The notes: a model not told the origin generated them from the sequence alone. DNA of 64,000 bases from Enoplosus armatus (GCF_043641665.1 NC_092193.1:4244001-4308000); one strand, 5' to 3'; positions 13,390 through 27,584 are shown, counted from the stretch's first letter. Translations and numbers: made by a program.

Positions 13390-14018
13390 CTCCCACAATC
13401 TTGTTCATATGTTAATTAGTCTTGATGGTGTCACACGACTGTAAACACCTCTGGGTTCTTCATATAGTAAACAGCTATCATCCAGTGACATGTCATGGTA
13501 TTAAGGATGCACTAATCTGATCCACTCGAACTGGACCAATAAGTGGCTCCACATGTCATAATAAAATACGGTGTTTCCACAATAAGTTACATTTACTCAG
13601 ACACAGTGGCCCGCCGACTCAGTTTTTAGCCCCACAGCGATCTCTGGCCTCATGTTACCTTACATTAAAATGATTGCAATTAGTTCCCGCAGTCAGGTAC
13701 ACAGATTATATCTTTGGAAATAGAGAGCCCTGATATCAGATCTATACTCCTTATCTGCAGACACCCTGAATTCAGGTATCAGAATTGGTATTGGGACAGA
13801 AAAAGACAACACGAGTACAACATCATGTGGACGTAAATATCCACGTAAATATAATAAGCTGTCTGTTCATTTTAGTGTTTTATCCAAAGAAAAGCAGACG
13901 AAGGCAGCTGATCAACCAGGGAGCAAGAGATCACTTTCAAACGCAAATTAAGCATCCATTAAGTCTAAAAAAATAATAATAATAATTAGGCATACTTCTG
14001 GAAGCATCCAGCACACGA

Positions 14019-14402
14019 TAGGATTGGGCGCTATGACACATGACACGATAGAAATGTTTCCACTGTCTGGAGATTTTACTGAACCATTTATAGCAAAGTA
14101 GCTCTTCCTTTAAGATCTATAGTTGTTTTAGCATTGCAGGCAGTGCTGTGGATCAATGAGCAGGACTGCTTTAAGGCCAAATTTGATTTACAGCTATTTT
14201 TCTTCAATGTGATGAAGTGAGCATCGTGATTATACAAGTATTTCATTTTGCTGGATTAGCCAAGCAGACATTCCCACAAATTACTAATTTTATCTATAAA
14301 ATGTGTCTCAACTGAATTTCAAGAAATGCACTATATCATGAATAACAAGGATATAGCCGTATAGAAGTACTGGGATTGAGGATATTATCCGTATCACACC
14401 CC
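14019..14402 (+). repeat. dispersed repeat family B copy
   Basis: Begins ATAGGATTGGGCGCTATGAC and ends GGATATTATCCGTATCACACCCC in two parts. This matches the usual boundaries of a common teleost repeat (beginning AGGATTGGGCGATATG). No coding capacity. Family memory only. Confidence 0.45.
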
Positions 14403-15047
14403 ATAGCTCAAAATATGCATCATTTTGCAGTATTTGCCTTTAAGGGAGCACCTGTTTTAAAAACTGAATTTAGTGCAGGTTGAGAGGTTTTATTTGCAGA
14501 GTTAAAGAGAGGTAAGACTGCAGTGCTTCAACATAAAGTGGTTAAGTTGGACAGTTGGATCAGGGCTGAAAGAGGAGCAGGTGAATATAAATGAAGGCAG
14601 ACAAGAAAGGCGTGAGAGGGAGAAAGAAAGAGACACAAAGTGAGGGTGTCAAACCTGGCCTTACCCCTGCTCTGTTACACAAGAGCCAAACACACTGCAA
14701 AGGAGTGGGTAAGCTGCCAGACCGCCTGCAGCCCTGTGTGTTTGAGTGTGTGTGTCCCAGGTTGAGAACAGTACTATAAACCCCTCAGGGCTGCTTCATA
14801 ACATTGGCGATGAGCACAGAAACTGACACTGCCACAGACTGCAGCACTCCACTGAGACTTTCAATTGTATTCCCAAATGAACTGCTGTTTGCTGACGGCG
14901 ATTTTCCCAAAAGGAGACATCTGTGAGGCTCAAATCCCAAAATACATCAGAATCCACAACACAAACAGTGTAATAACTGCACCAAAGATTCTGTCTTCAT
15001 TAATCAACACTGATGCATTTCAGGACAGGACTTGGACAACAAACATT

Positions 15048-15299
15048 AGAGCTGAAAGGATCAATCGACCGGGAATGATTTTGATCAATTCACCATTTAA
15101 ATAATTTTTCAAGCAAATATGCCTAAATTGTGTTGTTTCAAGTTTCTGTTTATCTTTGTCCTATAGGACAGTAAATTAACTTTCTTCACTTTGAAGTCAA
15201 CATGTCACTTCAGGCTCTGGGAAATTGTCATTTTTCATTTCATGGACCAAACAATCTGCAGATTAATAATTAGGAAAATAATCATCAGCTGCAGCCCCG
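15048..15299 (+). repeat. dispersed repeat family A copy
   Basis: Begins AGAGCTGAAAGGATCAATCG, carries CAGGCTCTGGGAAATTGTCA and ends CAGCTGCAGCCCCG. Collinear with the copies at 4491 and 25640 and, inverted, 27585. Confidence 0.65.
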
Positions 15300-15579
15300 T
15301 TAAAAACACAGCATGTCGTTGTGCCGACAGTTACAGTCATCTGGTTGGTTGAATAGTGACCCAGATGTGACAGAAGTGGGTTTGTGGCAGAAGGTCACCA
15401 GTTGTAGTCTACGAACAATCTGGCAGGAAACATGACGGAGTAAGATAAGACGAAAAAGAAAGAATACAAACATTCAGCTTATCAAAAACACAATACAGAG
15501 AACAATTTCAGCTAATGTTAGGACAGACAGTAAGTGCAGTAAGTCTGGGAGAAAGTGTCGATTGCTTATTTAATTTCAA

Positions 15580-15660
15580 TGTTACTCCCTTTCTGTCAAC
15601 AGTTAGCACCAGAGTGCCCTTGAGCAAGGCATTTAATTGCTGCAGTGGAGGGAGAAAATA
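15580..15660 (-). repeat. SINE-like fragment
   Basis: Contains CCCTTGAGCAAGGCA, the reverse complement of the core seen near position 140, with a similar flank. Short and decayed. Confidence 0.35.
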
Positions 15661-15989
15661 GAGTAAACTGTAGCTAGAAGCTAATGTGTAAACTGTATTC
15701 ATGGAAAGCCAAAGCTTTTAAAAAAAAAAACTCAACTGCAATTAATTCATGCTTTATTAAAATTCTTTACAAATTGGAGCCCATGGTTTATTGTGTTTCC
15801 ATCTGGGGGTCCTCAGCAGGAAAACATTTGGGACCCCCTGAAAGAGAGGATGATTTAGCATCTAAATAACCTTGCAGTGAGTTCACAGTCTCCCTGCCAA
15901 CATGTGATATAATAAGCCTTTTTAATAAGGCAGAGGAAGAGAATTAACAGAAGTGCAGATGGTCTGGCTCCCATTAACAGATCCCTCAG

Positions 15990-15991
<2 letters not shown>

Positions 15992-16029
<38 letters not shown>
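15992..16029. repeat. (GT)n microsatellite
   Basis: Pure GT run of about 37 bases in the arhgap12 intron. Confidence 0.95.
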
Positions 16030-16030
<1 letters not shown>

Positions 16031-19000
16031 AGGATGAATGAATAACTTGGATTAATAAATTACCTATTTATGTGCATGGGTGTGTTCAACCACTTAATGT
16101 AGGTGTGACAGTGTAAAGATGTACACTTGCCGACTCAACTTCCTGCCACATGAAGTAATCAAAGAAATTAGGAAGTGCTTCCACCAATCAATCATCCTGC
16201 TGAGAGTCATTCGGGGGTTTTAGTTGATTACAGCTGTCATAAAGAATGATGGGAGTCTGCAGGGTTGAGTGGAGGTTATTCACTGTGACAATCAAAGGTG
16301 GGGGGGGTACAGAGAGGGGGTAAGCGCCTGTTACTTTTAAAAGTGAGACACTAAGCAGAAGCTGAACAGTGTGCCAAGAAACAACAACTGATTTATGGAC
16401 ATAAAATGTTAATGCTTTTTTGGTGATTTAGAGTATAAGACTAGATTTTTAAAGCTTGGAAACTTGGAAACATGCAGAGAGTCAGTTTACAGAATAATGT
16501 GTCAGTATGATCTGTGCACCTGTATCAATGAATGATTCAAATTCCTGTTCATTTATTGTCATGACTAGTATTTATAGAATCAATTTAGGTTTATTCTGGT
16601 TTATCACCTGAAGTGAGCAAATGTTTTGTCATTTAATCTGTGGAAACCAAATTATACTGTCACGTTTTATTTATGCACGAACATCATCGAGGGCTGTCAA
16701 AGTCAGTGAAGTGGGTATTTGTGACAAAAAATTAACGATAACACGTTTTACGGAAGAATTAAGTCTTTAACACACCACCGCAGTGCAGCAGCATTATATG
16801 AGGCTTGTCATTTGACGCATGTGAAACTACACTTACTACGACTTAACTCTTCAAAAAGAGAGTTTGTTAAGCACATGGTATAAAAATGTATTTTAGGTGG
16901 TGCCTCAGAGTCTGTAGTTCAGTGTGTTATTCCAGCTGTCCTATATATCTTTGTAAAGCCAGGACTGCATTGTAGAGGACTAGATATTGTTATACTTTCC
17001 CTGTAAATGTCTCCTTATCCACTGCTGTAAGGCAAGAGGAAAAGTCAGGCTTCAGCAGCCAGGATTTGACATTTGACGATGTGAGTAAAAAAAAAAAGCT
17101 CCTTTTTTGGAGCAAACACTGACTGTTAATTTCCAAAACTAATTAGGGGAGGTTCCTACACACAGAGCATACAGTATATAGCATACTCAGTGTTTCTCAC
17201 AAGTGCTGTTGGATTATTATGATCCTGAAGGAAGATGGGTGATGAAAATCAGAATGGATGAGGTGGTGCAGTGAAGCAGCAAATTAAAACACACTGAGAC
17301 CTTGACAGCCATTATATTCTGTGGCTAGAGGGAAACATCTGCTTCAGTGGATACAACGTCCAATCCACCGTGGCCAGGGGTTTTAAGACCTACTGCGTGC
17401 ATGAAAGTATCAGGTGATATCTCAGTCGGTAACTTCAACATTTTCCAAATGAGGATCAATGGCTGTTGGGCTTATAAGAAACTCGTTTTTCAAACATGCC
17501 TGCACAGTTTAATTTATTACTTTATAGTTGTGCTGCAGCATGTCACCTCTAAACTGTGTGCCTTCTGCTTTTGATGCAGGGGGTGATACCAAAGGGAGGT
17601 GGTGATAAAAGTATGTGAGAAGTATTGTTTACCTTGATTATGTGTTGAGGTTAACTCCAAAGAATACTGTTTTTTTGCATACTGATCCATCACTAATGCC
17701 CAAATACAAATTTAAACCAACTTCTGACCCCAGCTAAAACCTGACCTGACCTAAGATGAACTACCAGCAAAGACTACAACCCAACACTTCCTGGAGCTAC
17801 TTCACAATAAATGCTATTATCAATTCTCTTCACTGGAAGGGTTTTACTGTAAAGAAGCAATGGGAAGTGTTTAGCTTTCATTGGCAGCAGGACCCTTAAC
17901 CCTTGAAGGCCTGGTCACACCAGAGAGTGACACAGTGAAGTTCATCCACGTATCTTCCCGATGTAGGCGATGCTAAAAGCTTACTGATGTAGGGCCTACT
18001 CACAAGGCTGGCTGGTGAACTACTGGGTCTGGGCAGGTAACGCGAACATGCTAGTATAAAAATATCTCTCAGAGCTTTCTATTTTCCCTGTTCTGTGCCG
18101 TTTACTCCCCCTGACATTTTGTTCTGGCAATTGTACCTCATTTTATTCAATATGCTCCCTCAAAGGACAGCGCTATTAAAGCTGCTTGCTATTGGTCAAC
18201 AGTGTGAATTCGAGTGTCATGGTTCACTTGAGTTGCTCCTGTGAGCAAATCCACTGATCATGTCAATTCCAATGAAATTAATAGATTTTGTCCTAAAATT
18301 TCACTGTTCTGGTGTGATCACATCGACCTTTAGATGGGGAGAAAATCAATAAAGAGAAAATAACTCGATAAAATCTCCTTAATCGTCCCTCAGATTCAGT
18401 CAGAAGAGTTTGAGATATCGCTAATAACGAACAGATGAATGGGACATTGCCTATTTTGGTCACAAAAAGAGGACATGCAACATTCCTTAATTTCATTAAA
18501 AATCTACTCAGTGACAAATGGATGATATAATCACAGTCACACAATCTACCCCCCTGAAAAAAAAAGTACCAAGGAATGACGCCTGGAGGATGACAGAGCA
18601 GCGGCTGTTGAAAGTTGTCTAGTCCCAAAAGTAGTGACAAAGTAAGCTCAAGTGTCAGGTCCAGTGTAACAGATAAGAGCCTGGCGAGGAGCTGTGCAGC
18701 GCTGCAGACACACTAATTTCTTCCCATGCAAGTAGCTTATCAGAAGGAGCTACATGAGTTGGCAATAAAGAACAAGGCCTGGCAGCTGGAAACACAAACA
18801 CACAGCTCGACTTTCTGCATTCGCACTGCTGCTTTGGTTTTATGTTGTCATGTTGTTAGGGTTTATGAGTCATCCTTCTCCTGCCTTAAGAGTCACTTCT
18901 TTCGCTATTCCCTTTAAAAAATTATGATGCAGGAAAGGAAAGACATGAGAAGAGAAAATATGAGAACAGAGATAGGGGAGGGGCGAGGTTTGCATATTTT

Positions 19001-21144
19001 AGGAAGTCCTGACTCACACCTGAGCTCTGGTCACCAGCAGCATGCTGCCAGGACAGAGGGAAAACAAAACAAGCAACACACTGAAACTGGGGCAGTTTCA
19101 CAACACCAGGCTTGTGTGGAAAACGCCCACCTTCTGGCTCACATGAGCTATTTAGGACTCCTGTATGTATCCACTGACCGAACAATCAATCACTAAAGGA
19201 ATAGCATGGTGTTATTTTCATGTCCTGATATGGGAAAATACAAGGTGGGCGAGGCGCATCACATCACTTCTCTCCTATAGCAGGACACCTGAAACTGCAT
19301 TATCACAGTTACACCAGGGCCATTTCAAAACTGGAAGCCATAATCCGGGTTTTAAAACATGACTATTTTACTCCTGTGTCTCCACAAAACAAAACGTTTA
19401 CAACATCGAGAAACATAATAACTTTTGTGTTAGATTTAGTTGTCAACTGTCAATTAAATCAACATAGCATAAAACATTAGTACTGTTGCTGCGATTACTT
19501 TCAGTCTAATCTTTCAGTCCTGATATCTAATTTTAACAACCCATCAAAAATAAATACTAGATACCCATGGAGTGGAAAAGTATTTGAGGGAGCAAGATAC
19601 AAAAAAAACAGATATTCCTTGTGACCAAAGGTGGAGATTTTGTATTTGTTGTAATATTTGGTAAAATCACAGATTGTTTACTTTCACACAAAGCTGGACT
19701 GGTTGTCTACATTTCCAAAACCAGCTTGACGACTTTGACCTTTCTCCTGCCATTTAAATGGCACAGCGAATGGCCGAGGAAGGAAGGAACTCCATTGTGG
19801 ACTGGGCTGCATTCAGTGAATGTACGGACTTTGAAATTGTATATGCTCACTTTTAGATAACCTTTAACAACACATGATACTGAGTCAGTGGTTACGCCAT
19901 TGTGTGATGCATCGCTCTGAGATCAGTACCACTGAAAGTAAAGTTGACAGAGTGTCAGTGTGACCAGAACATGTTGAGACAAATTAACAAACCTAACAGG
20001 AGAGTGTCAAGAGTCATTTACTGGCTGTGAAGTCTTTTTAGCTCAATGATGAGAAAACCTACAGTTTGAGAGCACTATGGAGGACTGAATGCATTTTTTT
20101 CTTTTTCTACTTTGACCAAATGTGTTGTGGCATTCTCAAAGTCCATTTCAGGGGTCGAAAGTGGAATAGCTGGCAGAGTTTAGCTAACCTGGCTGTGAAA
20201 AGGAGTGTGAAATAGAATCACCCCCAAATGACATCAAAAAAAATGTGCAAACGTTGCTCCAAATATCAAGTAACACAAATAACAAAAGCAATAGTAGATG
20301 ACTATTCTTGTCTTCCATGGTACTGTGGCAGAATTGACATATTAGTATTGGTATTCAGGTCAAAAGTCCACAAACTGTAAAAATACTACTACACATGTAT
20401 AACCTGTACAACTTATACTGCAAAACCTTTGTTCTATACACAATAAAGAAAGAGGTGGCAGCGGCTGCACCACACAGACCCGGTTTCTATTTTCCACACT
20501 GGCTTTTGTTCGGCAGGAGACTGAGCTAATGATTTCAGGGACAAACACCCCCACTGACCAGGCTCACGAGTACTCAGCTGCTCCACCTCTCTGAGGCTTT
20601 CTGACTGAAGCTGCCACTAGCTTTACGCCTCAAGTGACAGATCACTCCCCTGTTCAACAAAACTTTCCGAAATAGGTCAAGAGATCAGATCACCTGAAAA
20701 ACGGAACAACTGCCAATACAGCTGCACACATGCAGACATACAGCATCAGGTAGCTATAATAGGAACAGGCAGAAAGGAACAATCACTATTAGCACAGGTG
20801 AAATACAAGCACTTATTTTACATTTGACAAAAGATCCCCACAGCTTGAATGGGGATGCCACAAATTGTGATTGTATGTTTCTTACAACTACAGTACAATC
20901 ATAAAACAGCTGTCTATGGCTGCAGACGGCTCCATTGCATGACATGTGCCCCAGACTCTGATGTCTACGGTAAGTATATGAGTTATTTTGGCAAGTTTAG
21001 TCTCTGTTCTTTAAACTAAACTAACACTGATCCTGGATTGGGCCTGGAATTTAAACTGAGTCTCGTAGCCTAAATTAGTGCCAAGCATCACCTGTATAAA
21101 AACATTCAACAGCACAAACTTTTTTACGATTTGTATGACTTTAC

Positions 21145-21840
21145 CTGGAGATGTTCGGTGGAACTGCTGCTCAGTTCGTCTCCTGACTCCGAGTCGTTGG
21201 TGCGTCTCTCTTCACCTGCAGAGTCACAGTGTTGGGTGCTGTCCACGTCCAGCGGGGCTCTCACCAGCCCTGGGGATTGAGCTCGGGTGCGGGGTAGAGT
21301 GCTGGACCCTCCTTTGTGGGCGGGCTGGGGGACTCCACCATGGACAAGGATTTCAGCCAGGGCTCGCTCGTGGTCGGTGGGAGTGCTGGGGGCCTGATGG
21401 TGGTTACTGTCTCTGCGCTGACTGGGAGGACTGAAGTGCCCAGAAGAGGCAGTTTGCGCGGAGGGTGAGCGCCGATAGTTGGACTCATGTCTGTGAAGGT
21501 TCTCAGTGGATCTGTTGTGGAGTCCCAGCTCCAGACTGGTTGGCTTTACCCAGAGTGCTCCACTTTGCGGAGGTGTGTTTCCAGTGGCAGCGGGAGGATG
21601 TGGGATAGGTTTAGGAGGTGGCATGAGGGCTTTGCGGACTTCGCGGACATATTGAGCAGGTACGTAGAAAGCTTTAGTCCCCTCCTCTTTCCTCACCTGC
21701 CACCAGTCCTCATTGGTTTTCTTGACCAGCATGTAGCATTCCCCCTGGCGGATGGCAATGAGGCGGTCCTTGGCCTTGTATTCATAGTCGTACTCCACCT
21801 CAATGTAGACCTCGCCCGGGGCAATAGGCAGTTCCGCCAT
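21145..21840 (-). CDS. arhgap12: Rho GTPase-activating protein 12, first coding exon (SH3)
   Basis: Encodes residues 1-232 of Arhgap12, a GTPase-activating protein for Rho-family GTPases (mainly Rac/Cdc42) at adhesions and endocytic sites. Seen: the start MAELP has a strong context (A at -3, G at +4). Residues about 9-70 form an SH3 domain with the YDYEY motif, a WW pair and FYVPAQYV. A Ser/Pro-rich linker follows, and the acidic block DSESGDELSSSSTE near the end is shared with human ARHGAP12. The exon stops at a consensus donor after CAG, phase 0. An upstream in-frame extension exists only through a TTG codon and is unlikely to be used. The WW, PH and RhoGAP parts must lie left of the window. 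Family identity is firm from the SH3 and tail; the a/b ohnolog cannot be decided. Confidence 0.92.
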
Positions 21841-21913
21841 GATGCCACAGACTGTCCACAAAGCAGCTCACCGCAAGAGGACGATGTTTATTAGCATGGC
21901 ATCCTGAGCAGGG
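21841..21913 (-). promoter_or_regulatory. arhgap12: arhgap12 exon 2 5'UTR with two uORFs
   Basis: The acceptor TTCCCTTCAG lies just upstream (21914 onward). Between it and the start codon are two short upstream frames. One at 21902-21891 is ATG CCA TGC TAA (three codons). The other, overlapping in a different frame, runs from the ATG at 21897 to the TGA at 21868 (nine codons). Both end before the main ATG, so reinitiation or leaky scanning would be needed. Confidence 0.7.
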
Positions 21914-23046
21914 CTGAAGGGAAAACAACAAGGACCTAAAGTAAGTATCCAATACATTTCTATATAAACATATTTACACTTACATTTTATGTTCCACAAT
22001 CTTGATTTAATCAATACCAGGGCTTTAAAAAGAGTTTCTTGGGCTTTTCACATGAAACGGGGGTGCCATCCCATCTTTCTCTCCCCACATTTCCCGTCAG
22101 TCTCTCTACTGTACACCATCAAATAGGCAAAATGTTCCAAAAATGAAAAACATTTCTTACTACTGTGTCAAGTTTGCTTCCTCTAAAAATGCAGTTCCCG
22201 TCAGTATCAGCTAATATATCATGCTAAGAAAGATGAAAGTATTAAGTTCTGAACAATTTCATATTGCTGGCTTTTCAAAAGGTAAATAAAATAAAACGCC
22301 AAACTAGTATTACAGTGAGTAGTAGTTTATCGTACAAGGACGTGTCAGGTTGTACATTAAGTCTATTTTCCACTTACTAAACATATTATATTCTAGAATA
22401 AATTCCTTAGGTAATACAAATCTTTCAGCACAAAGAAAGTTGTGTTTACATTTCTAGCAGCACCGAAAAGAAGAACTAGGTAGTAGCTAAGCGTCAGCAG
22501 CAATATTGATCATCGGCGGTCAAGGAAAATAGTGTAACCTGAGGAAACTAAAGCGTTATTAGCTGACAAATCCAAGGAAAAAAACACTACACAAATTGAA
22601 AAGCTGTTTAAGCTGCGATGACGCCTCAGAGATTTATCTAAGAAAGTAAAAATTGTATAAAAAACAAAACAAAAAAGTACAATAACAATAATCTTATAGT
22701 ATAAATCAGAAAAGATGCCTCTTCCTTTTCTCACACAGACAACCATGCCTAATTCTCACCCAACCCAATCAGAGCAAATGAATAAGAAACAAACTGAAGA
22801 GCTTTAATCCTCTTCAAAGGCTGCAAAGCTTCAGAGCGGCACATAAAGACAGACAGAAGGAGGGGAGACAGTAATGTGACTCACATGGTCTTCTCCCACT
22901 CCCACTGTATCTCTGTTTTTCTGTGTCTAACTCTGTTCCTCTGTCTGCCAATGACATCTCGTCAAGCAGCAACTGAGGCATGTTGAGCGCAGAGATTAGT
23001 CGAATCACACACATAGTTTCCTGCTGAAGTCACATGCGTACTCTCA

Positions 23047-23075
23047 CTCACACACACACACACACACACACACAC
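23047..23075. repeat. (CA)n microsatellite
   Basis: CA run of about 28 bases in arhgap12 intron 1. Confidence 0.9.
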
Positions 23076-23269
23076 TCTTGCAACATGGAGGTGAGGCTCT
23101 GGCACACCTTGAGCAGCCTGAGCTTTGAAGTGTCTCTTTCTTAAAGTAATTTAAGATATGCTCATAACTCATAACTGACTGTGACAACTAGAAACATATA
23201 ATGGAGCCAAACCTTAGTTTAAAAAAGGACATCTTATCTGAAGTGAACTCTGAGGGCAAACTTGAGTTC

Positions 23270-23290
23270 AATAATAATAATAATAATAAT
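23270..23290. repeat. (AAT)7 microsatellite
   Basis: Seven AAT units. It generates the polyasparagine/polyisoleucine stretches of spurious open frames. Confidence 0.9.
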
Positions 23291-25639
23291 CATCCAAGGT
23301 GCCCACGTTTGTGTCCCCGTGGGCAGGAGTGTGACATTATGCGATCTTGTCATATACTGCCTCAGGCTACATCTGTGCATGTGCTATTTTGGTAGAAAGA
23401 CATGGTACCACATTGCTACTTGTGCTAGTTGGAGCCTATGGTGGTACTATTACCACACTGATTATGACTTCAAGGGTTCAAAGCAACGAATCTTCTCTGG
23501 GTATCTCTGTTTAGTGTGTTTAGAGTTAGATTTTACTGTAAGCATCCCATGGATTTTACCCTGCCATCTATGGCCTTACAAGAATCTTAAAATATACATT
23601 TAGCACTTCACTTGCTGCAGTGTTGGAGGTGCATCACAACACAGACTTCTGTTTGCGACTGTCTACCATTTTAAATCACTCCATGAGAAAATGTGAGCCA
23701 AATGCCTTAAATGTACGCTGTTAGCAAGTAAACATGCAAGGCCCATAGCAATCAATGCATACACTTGTTGGGCAAATTCATAGATACATCGTCCATCTCA
23801 GATTAATGAAAACAGGACTGGAGGTGTGGCAGTTGTAGACTTTTAAATGTGAATTACTGACCAATAAGTTCCCATGAATGCAATCTGTATGATATTTTAC
23901 ATCTTAATGGTTACTCGGACATTACATTCAAAGGCCTAAAGTAAAACATGACAAAACACAGCACTCCTTGCTGTAATGAAACACAACTCATGGTGTAATG
24001 GGCGCACTTCGGCCTTCTTAAAATGAATCTAATACAAAACAACATCCAAAACAAAATGAGGTTGAAAGGAATTTTACCCCCAGACAGTGGTTTCAAAGGA
24101 GGTATTGCAGTCTGGCTGGATGTCATCTGATCTAGATGAAGCAGCAGGATATTACAGCGTCAGTAGCAGTTAAAGCAGGATATTACAATGACAGTGGTAA
24201 TTACAATCCCACACATCAGCGAGTCACATCCGATGAGACCTCTGCCCTGATACCAAGATTATCACTATGATTTTAATGGACAATCAAGACTAGAAATCAG
24301 TCTTTCTGCTTTTATATTCATGATGCACACACAGAGACAGAACCCAGCAGCACAGCTGCCGACTGGGCACCAAACCAACCATACAACAAATAACTTTCAT
24401 TTGTCTATTTAGCAGTTGCAGCAGTCAGACAGACAAACTCCTGATGGATCTATTTGGACAGCATATTTTCAGAGAATTATTTTGCCATCCTATTCTAATC
24501 CAGTGTTAAAGTCTGACAAATCCATAATGAGCATATCATGGCAAGTATCCACATTCTACACACATAAAGCGCCATGAGTTACTCCCTTTTATAGTGGCTT
24601 GATTAACGGGCATATCGTTTTAAAGTGTTGTCCCCATAAAAGTGGCAGCTGAACAGTAAACGTTGGTTAGGCAGCTATTATCCAACACTACCATGGCATC
24701 TCTGTTTACCTTTACGAGTTGTGCATTAGCTTAACAAAGATCTGTGATTAGGTGTGATCAGGCCAGCGGCCCCTGGATTACTCTGATACTTAGACAGCAG
24801 GGATAATATCACCATGGATTACCTCCCTGGTCCAGGCTAGCATGCACTGAGGAAAATCTCACCAAATCTATTGGCTATACGCAACGTCCATTAGCCAAAT
24901 TAAACCAAACACTGCCTCTGATGCCAATTCACAGCTTACAGAAGCATTAGACCAGGTGATGGGCATATCATGACAAGAACTGGCAGCCTTCTGTGACCTG
25001 CTAATTCAGCTGGCTGACCTGACAGGAAGAAGACCATGTTTCTTCTATTTCTATTTTGTGTTGAAGACAAAAATAACGACTATCAGGTATCAATCAACAT
25101 GATCAGGATTAGCATTTTTGCCCATAACTGAGCAGCCCTACTTAAGGGTTTTCAATCAGCCTTCACTCACGTCATCCACAGCAGGTATACTGAATGCTCT
25201 ATTACACAATCTGTCACTGTGATGAACTTCTTATAAGAAATCTGTGGTTTGCCCAGAGCCAGTGTGGTTATTCCTGCCACAGCCGTATCTCTCTTGTACG
25301 TCTCCAATTCTAACTAAGAGCTAACAATATCATTCTTCAGAGGCTCTATTCTGGAAGTATCACAAGCTAGTCAAGCTGCTAGTAGTTAACTTCCTGCCTT
25401 CCTTGCACAACATTTCCACTGGTAGTTTTCTTTTCACTCATTTTCTCCTCGTCAATATCCTGCCAGAGTTTCTAAGTAAATCAGCAACCAGTCTGACAGC
25501 TGTTGATTCAAATAGTCACTCAGACTGAAAACACCTCATCTCACATGACGTACTGCATCTAAGACCAGCAAATAAATGAAAGCTTTGGAACCCTGAATTA
25601 CAGCTCATATGTAAACATAAATAAAAATCTCAGTCGAAT

Positions 25640-25830
25640 TTGGGTCAAAGTTTTAACTGCTAGTTGGACAAAACAAGCAGTTTGAAGATGGTATCATAGC
25701 CATAAGGATCTTGTAATGGGCATTTTCTTTACTATTTTCTGACAATTTTATGGACTAAACGATTAATAGATTAATCGATAAAACAATCAACAGATTAAAC
25801 GATAATGACATTAAAAGTTAGTTGTAGCCT
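25640..25830 (+). repeat. dispersed repeat family A copy (3' half)
   Basis: Contains GGACAAAACAAGCAGTTTGA, then ATGGGCATTTTCTTTACTA, then several ATTAATCGATAA-like units, and ends TTAGTTGTAGCCT. Best-preserved 3' half of the family in this window. Confidence 0.65.
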
Positions 25831-27584
25831 TTACATTTTTAAACCAATGACACATATATATTTTTAACAATCTTGTCCCTCTACCCTTCTCACAAGAAAT
25901 ATAACACCTCTTCTAAATAAGATCCTAGCATTAAGTAATCAATTAAATGAAAATAATGACGCTCTGAAAATGCCATTACCCTAGTGAGTTAAGCAACAGA
26001 CAACAAACATGTTAATTAAGACTTTTTGTTTATTCTTCATATTGAAAAGCATTTAGATGGTTAAGTGCCTGGGGGCTGTTGTCTCTTTTACTTATTCCTG
26101 CCTAGATTAAGCTCCAGTATCAGTGCCGCTATTTAGCAGACAGCACAAATCTTCTCAGAGTCCATTCAGCAAAATCAGAGAAAGCACCTTAATTTGATGT
26201 GATGGTAATAAGATTTACAGTGAGCTGTGGGGTGGATGGGTGGCTCCGAAGAATAAAACCATGATGGCGGGGCCTCGGCTGAAGAATATTAAGTGATGGG
26301 AAGGTAGAAGAGATGGGCGTGGGACTGTTCGAACTGATATTCAGTGGAAAGTCTGCCGTTGTCAGCACATGTAGGAAACACATCCTCCCATTTTCTCCTG
26401 CCTCAGCAAAACAGAAAGCAGCACCAAAGGGTTTTTCCAACGCTAACGCATGAAATGTTTCCACGAAAATATGGACAAGTGAGGCGGCGGAGGCACATGA
26501 CACTTGTTAGTTCAGACTGTTTCTATACAGAGCCGGCCTGCTAGTGATTACTTTGAGTGAGTTATTTTCATCAGAGAGAGCAAATTTCTCTCCCATTATG
26601 GAGCTATTTAAAGAGAAGGGACAGGAGGTTGGAGAGATGGTTATCAGGGTCACTAAGCTCATTTAGGTAACAGCCAAGATGCCAACTCTTCAGAAACAGA
26701 GCTATGATTTATTCACTAACACCACTGTCAACTGTTTTCATTGGAACAACTTTCTATCAAAGAAATAAACCCTTAGAAAACTATTGACAATGAGTTTTAT
26801 GTAACTATAACATGTTTCTGGAAAGATGTGTTGCCTTTAAATTTCGCAAATGTCATTTTTCAATGCCTTGAGCAGCAAAAGCACCACTCACCTTTACTAT
26901 ATTGAGATGGCAGCAGACGTTTTAGAGATAGAGACAAAAACATCTCCTTGGCTCAATATCACAAAGGGTAAGTGAGAGAATGTGTTTTTTTGGGGTGAAC
27001 TGAACCTTCAAAATGGGACACTGAAGTCACAATTTGTAACATCTGGGACAAGCAGAGCCAGCCAAGTACTGCACTGTGACCTTCGCACGTCGTCACACCA
27101 AATATAGGTCCACGTTCCCCTAAACAGCTTGGATTCAGCACAGGCTGTCCCAGTTAGGCACCTCTCACCACGACTTTCCTCAAGACTAAACTCCCCATGG
27201 TCCTCTGCAACTGTCATAACCACAATCTGTCACACTTCAACAAACCACAGCCAGCTGCAGCTCACTTAATGTGGGCATCTTGAGAGAGGAGAGACAGAAA
27301 AACACACAACATAAATGAAACACAAAAAGGGACATGTTTAGAGGCAGGTGGGTCGCCCATTGTCAGGATGAGAGCAGGCAGCGGGGTTCACCAGTTCAAA
27401 TCCAAGTCAACATGAGATCACCTTCCTACATACAGTAAATCTTTCTGCTCACACTTACTGGTAAATAAACCAATTCACCAGCTAGAAACTGCATCAAAAC
27501 CATGTGGGGATAAATCTATTGCAACTATTTATTTTGCTTTCAGTGACTCACTGTAAAGTCTTTGTCACAAAATAGCATAACAGT

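Larger units (their letters stand above)
1..21144 (-). other. arhgap12: arhgap12 intron 2 (partial, runs off left edge)
   Basis: Seen: the first coding exon of arhgap12 ends in a consensus donor (CAG|GTAAAG read on minus), and nothing downstream of it in this window encodes the next expected parts of the protein (proline-rich linker, WW domains, PH, RhoGAP). I looked on the minus strand for the WW-domain exon signature (tryptophan-glutamate-threonine-histidine, then arginine-threonine-tryptophan-lysine-proline) and did not find it. The intron is therefore at least 21 kb. It holds dispersed repeats, microsatellites, a perfect hairpin and long stretches in which I see nothing. The many short open frames here look like chance. 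Confidence 0.75.

Noticed and set aside
18293..18640. 115-codon minus frame considered as a further arhgap12 exon
   Set aside because: No WW, PH or RhoGAP signature and no matching splice sites.
21078..21894. Plus-strand open frames of 118 and 135 codons
   Set aside because: Antisense shadows of the arhgap12 SH3 exon.
27330..27420. Possible tRNA gene or SINE (AGTTCAAATCC resembles a B box)
   Set aside because: No matching A box at the right distance and no cloverleaf.
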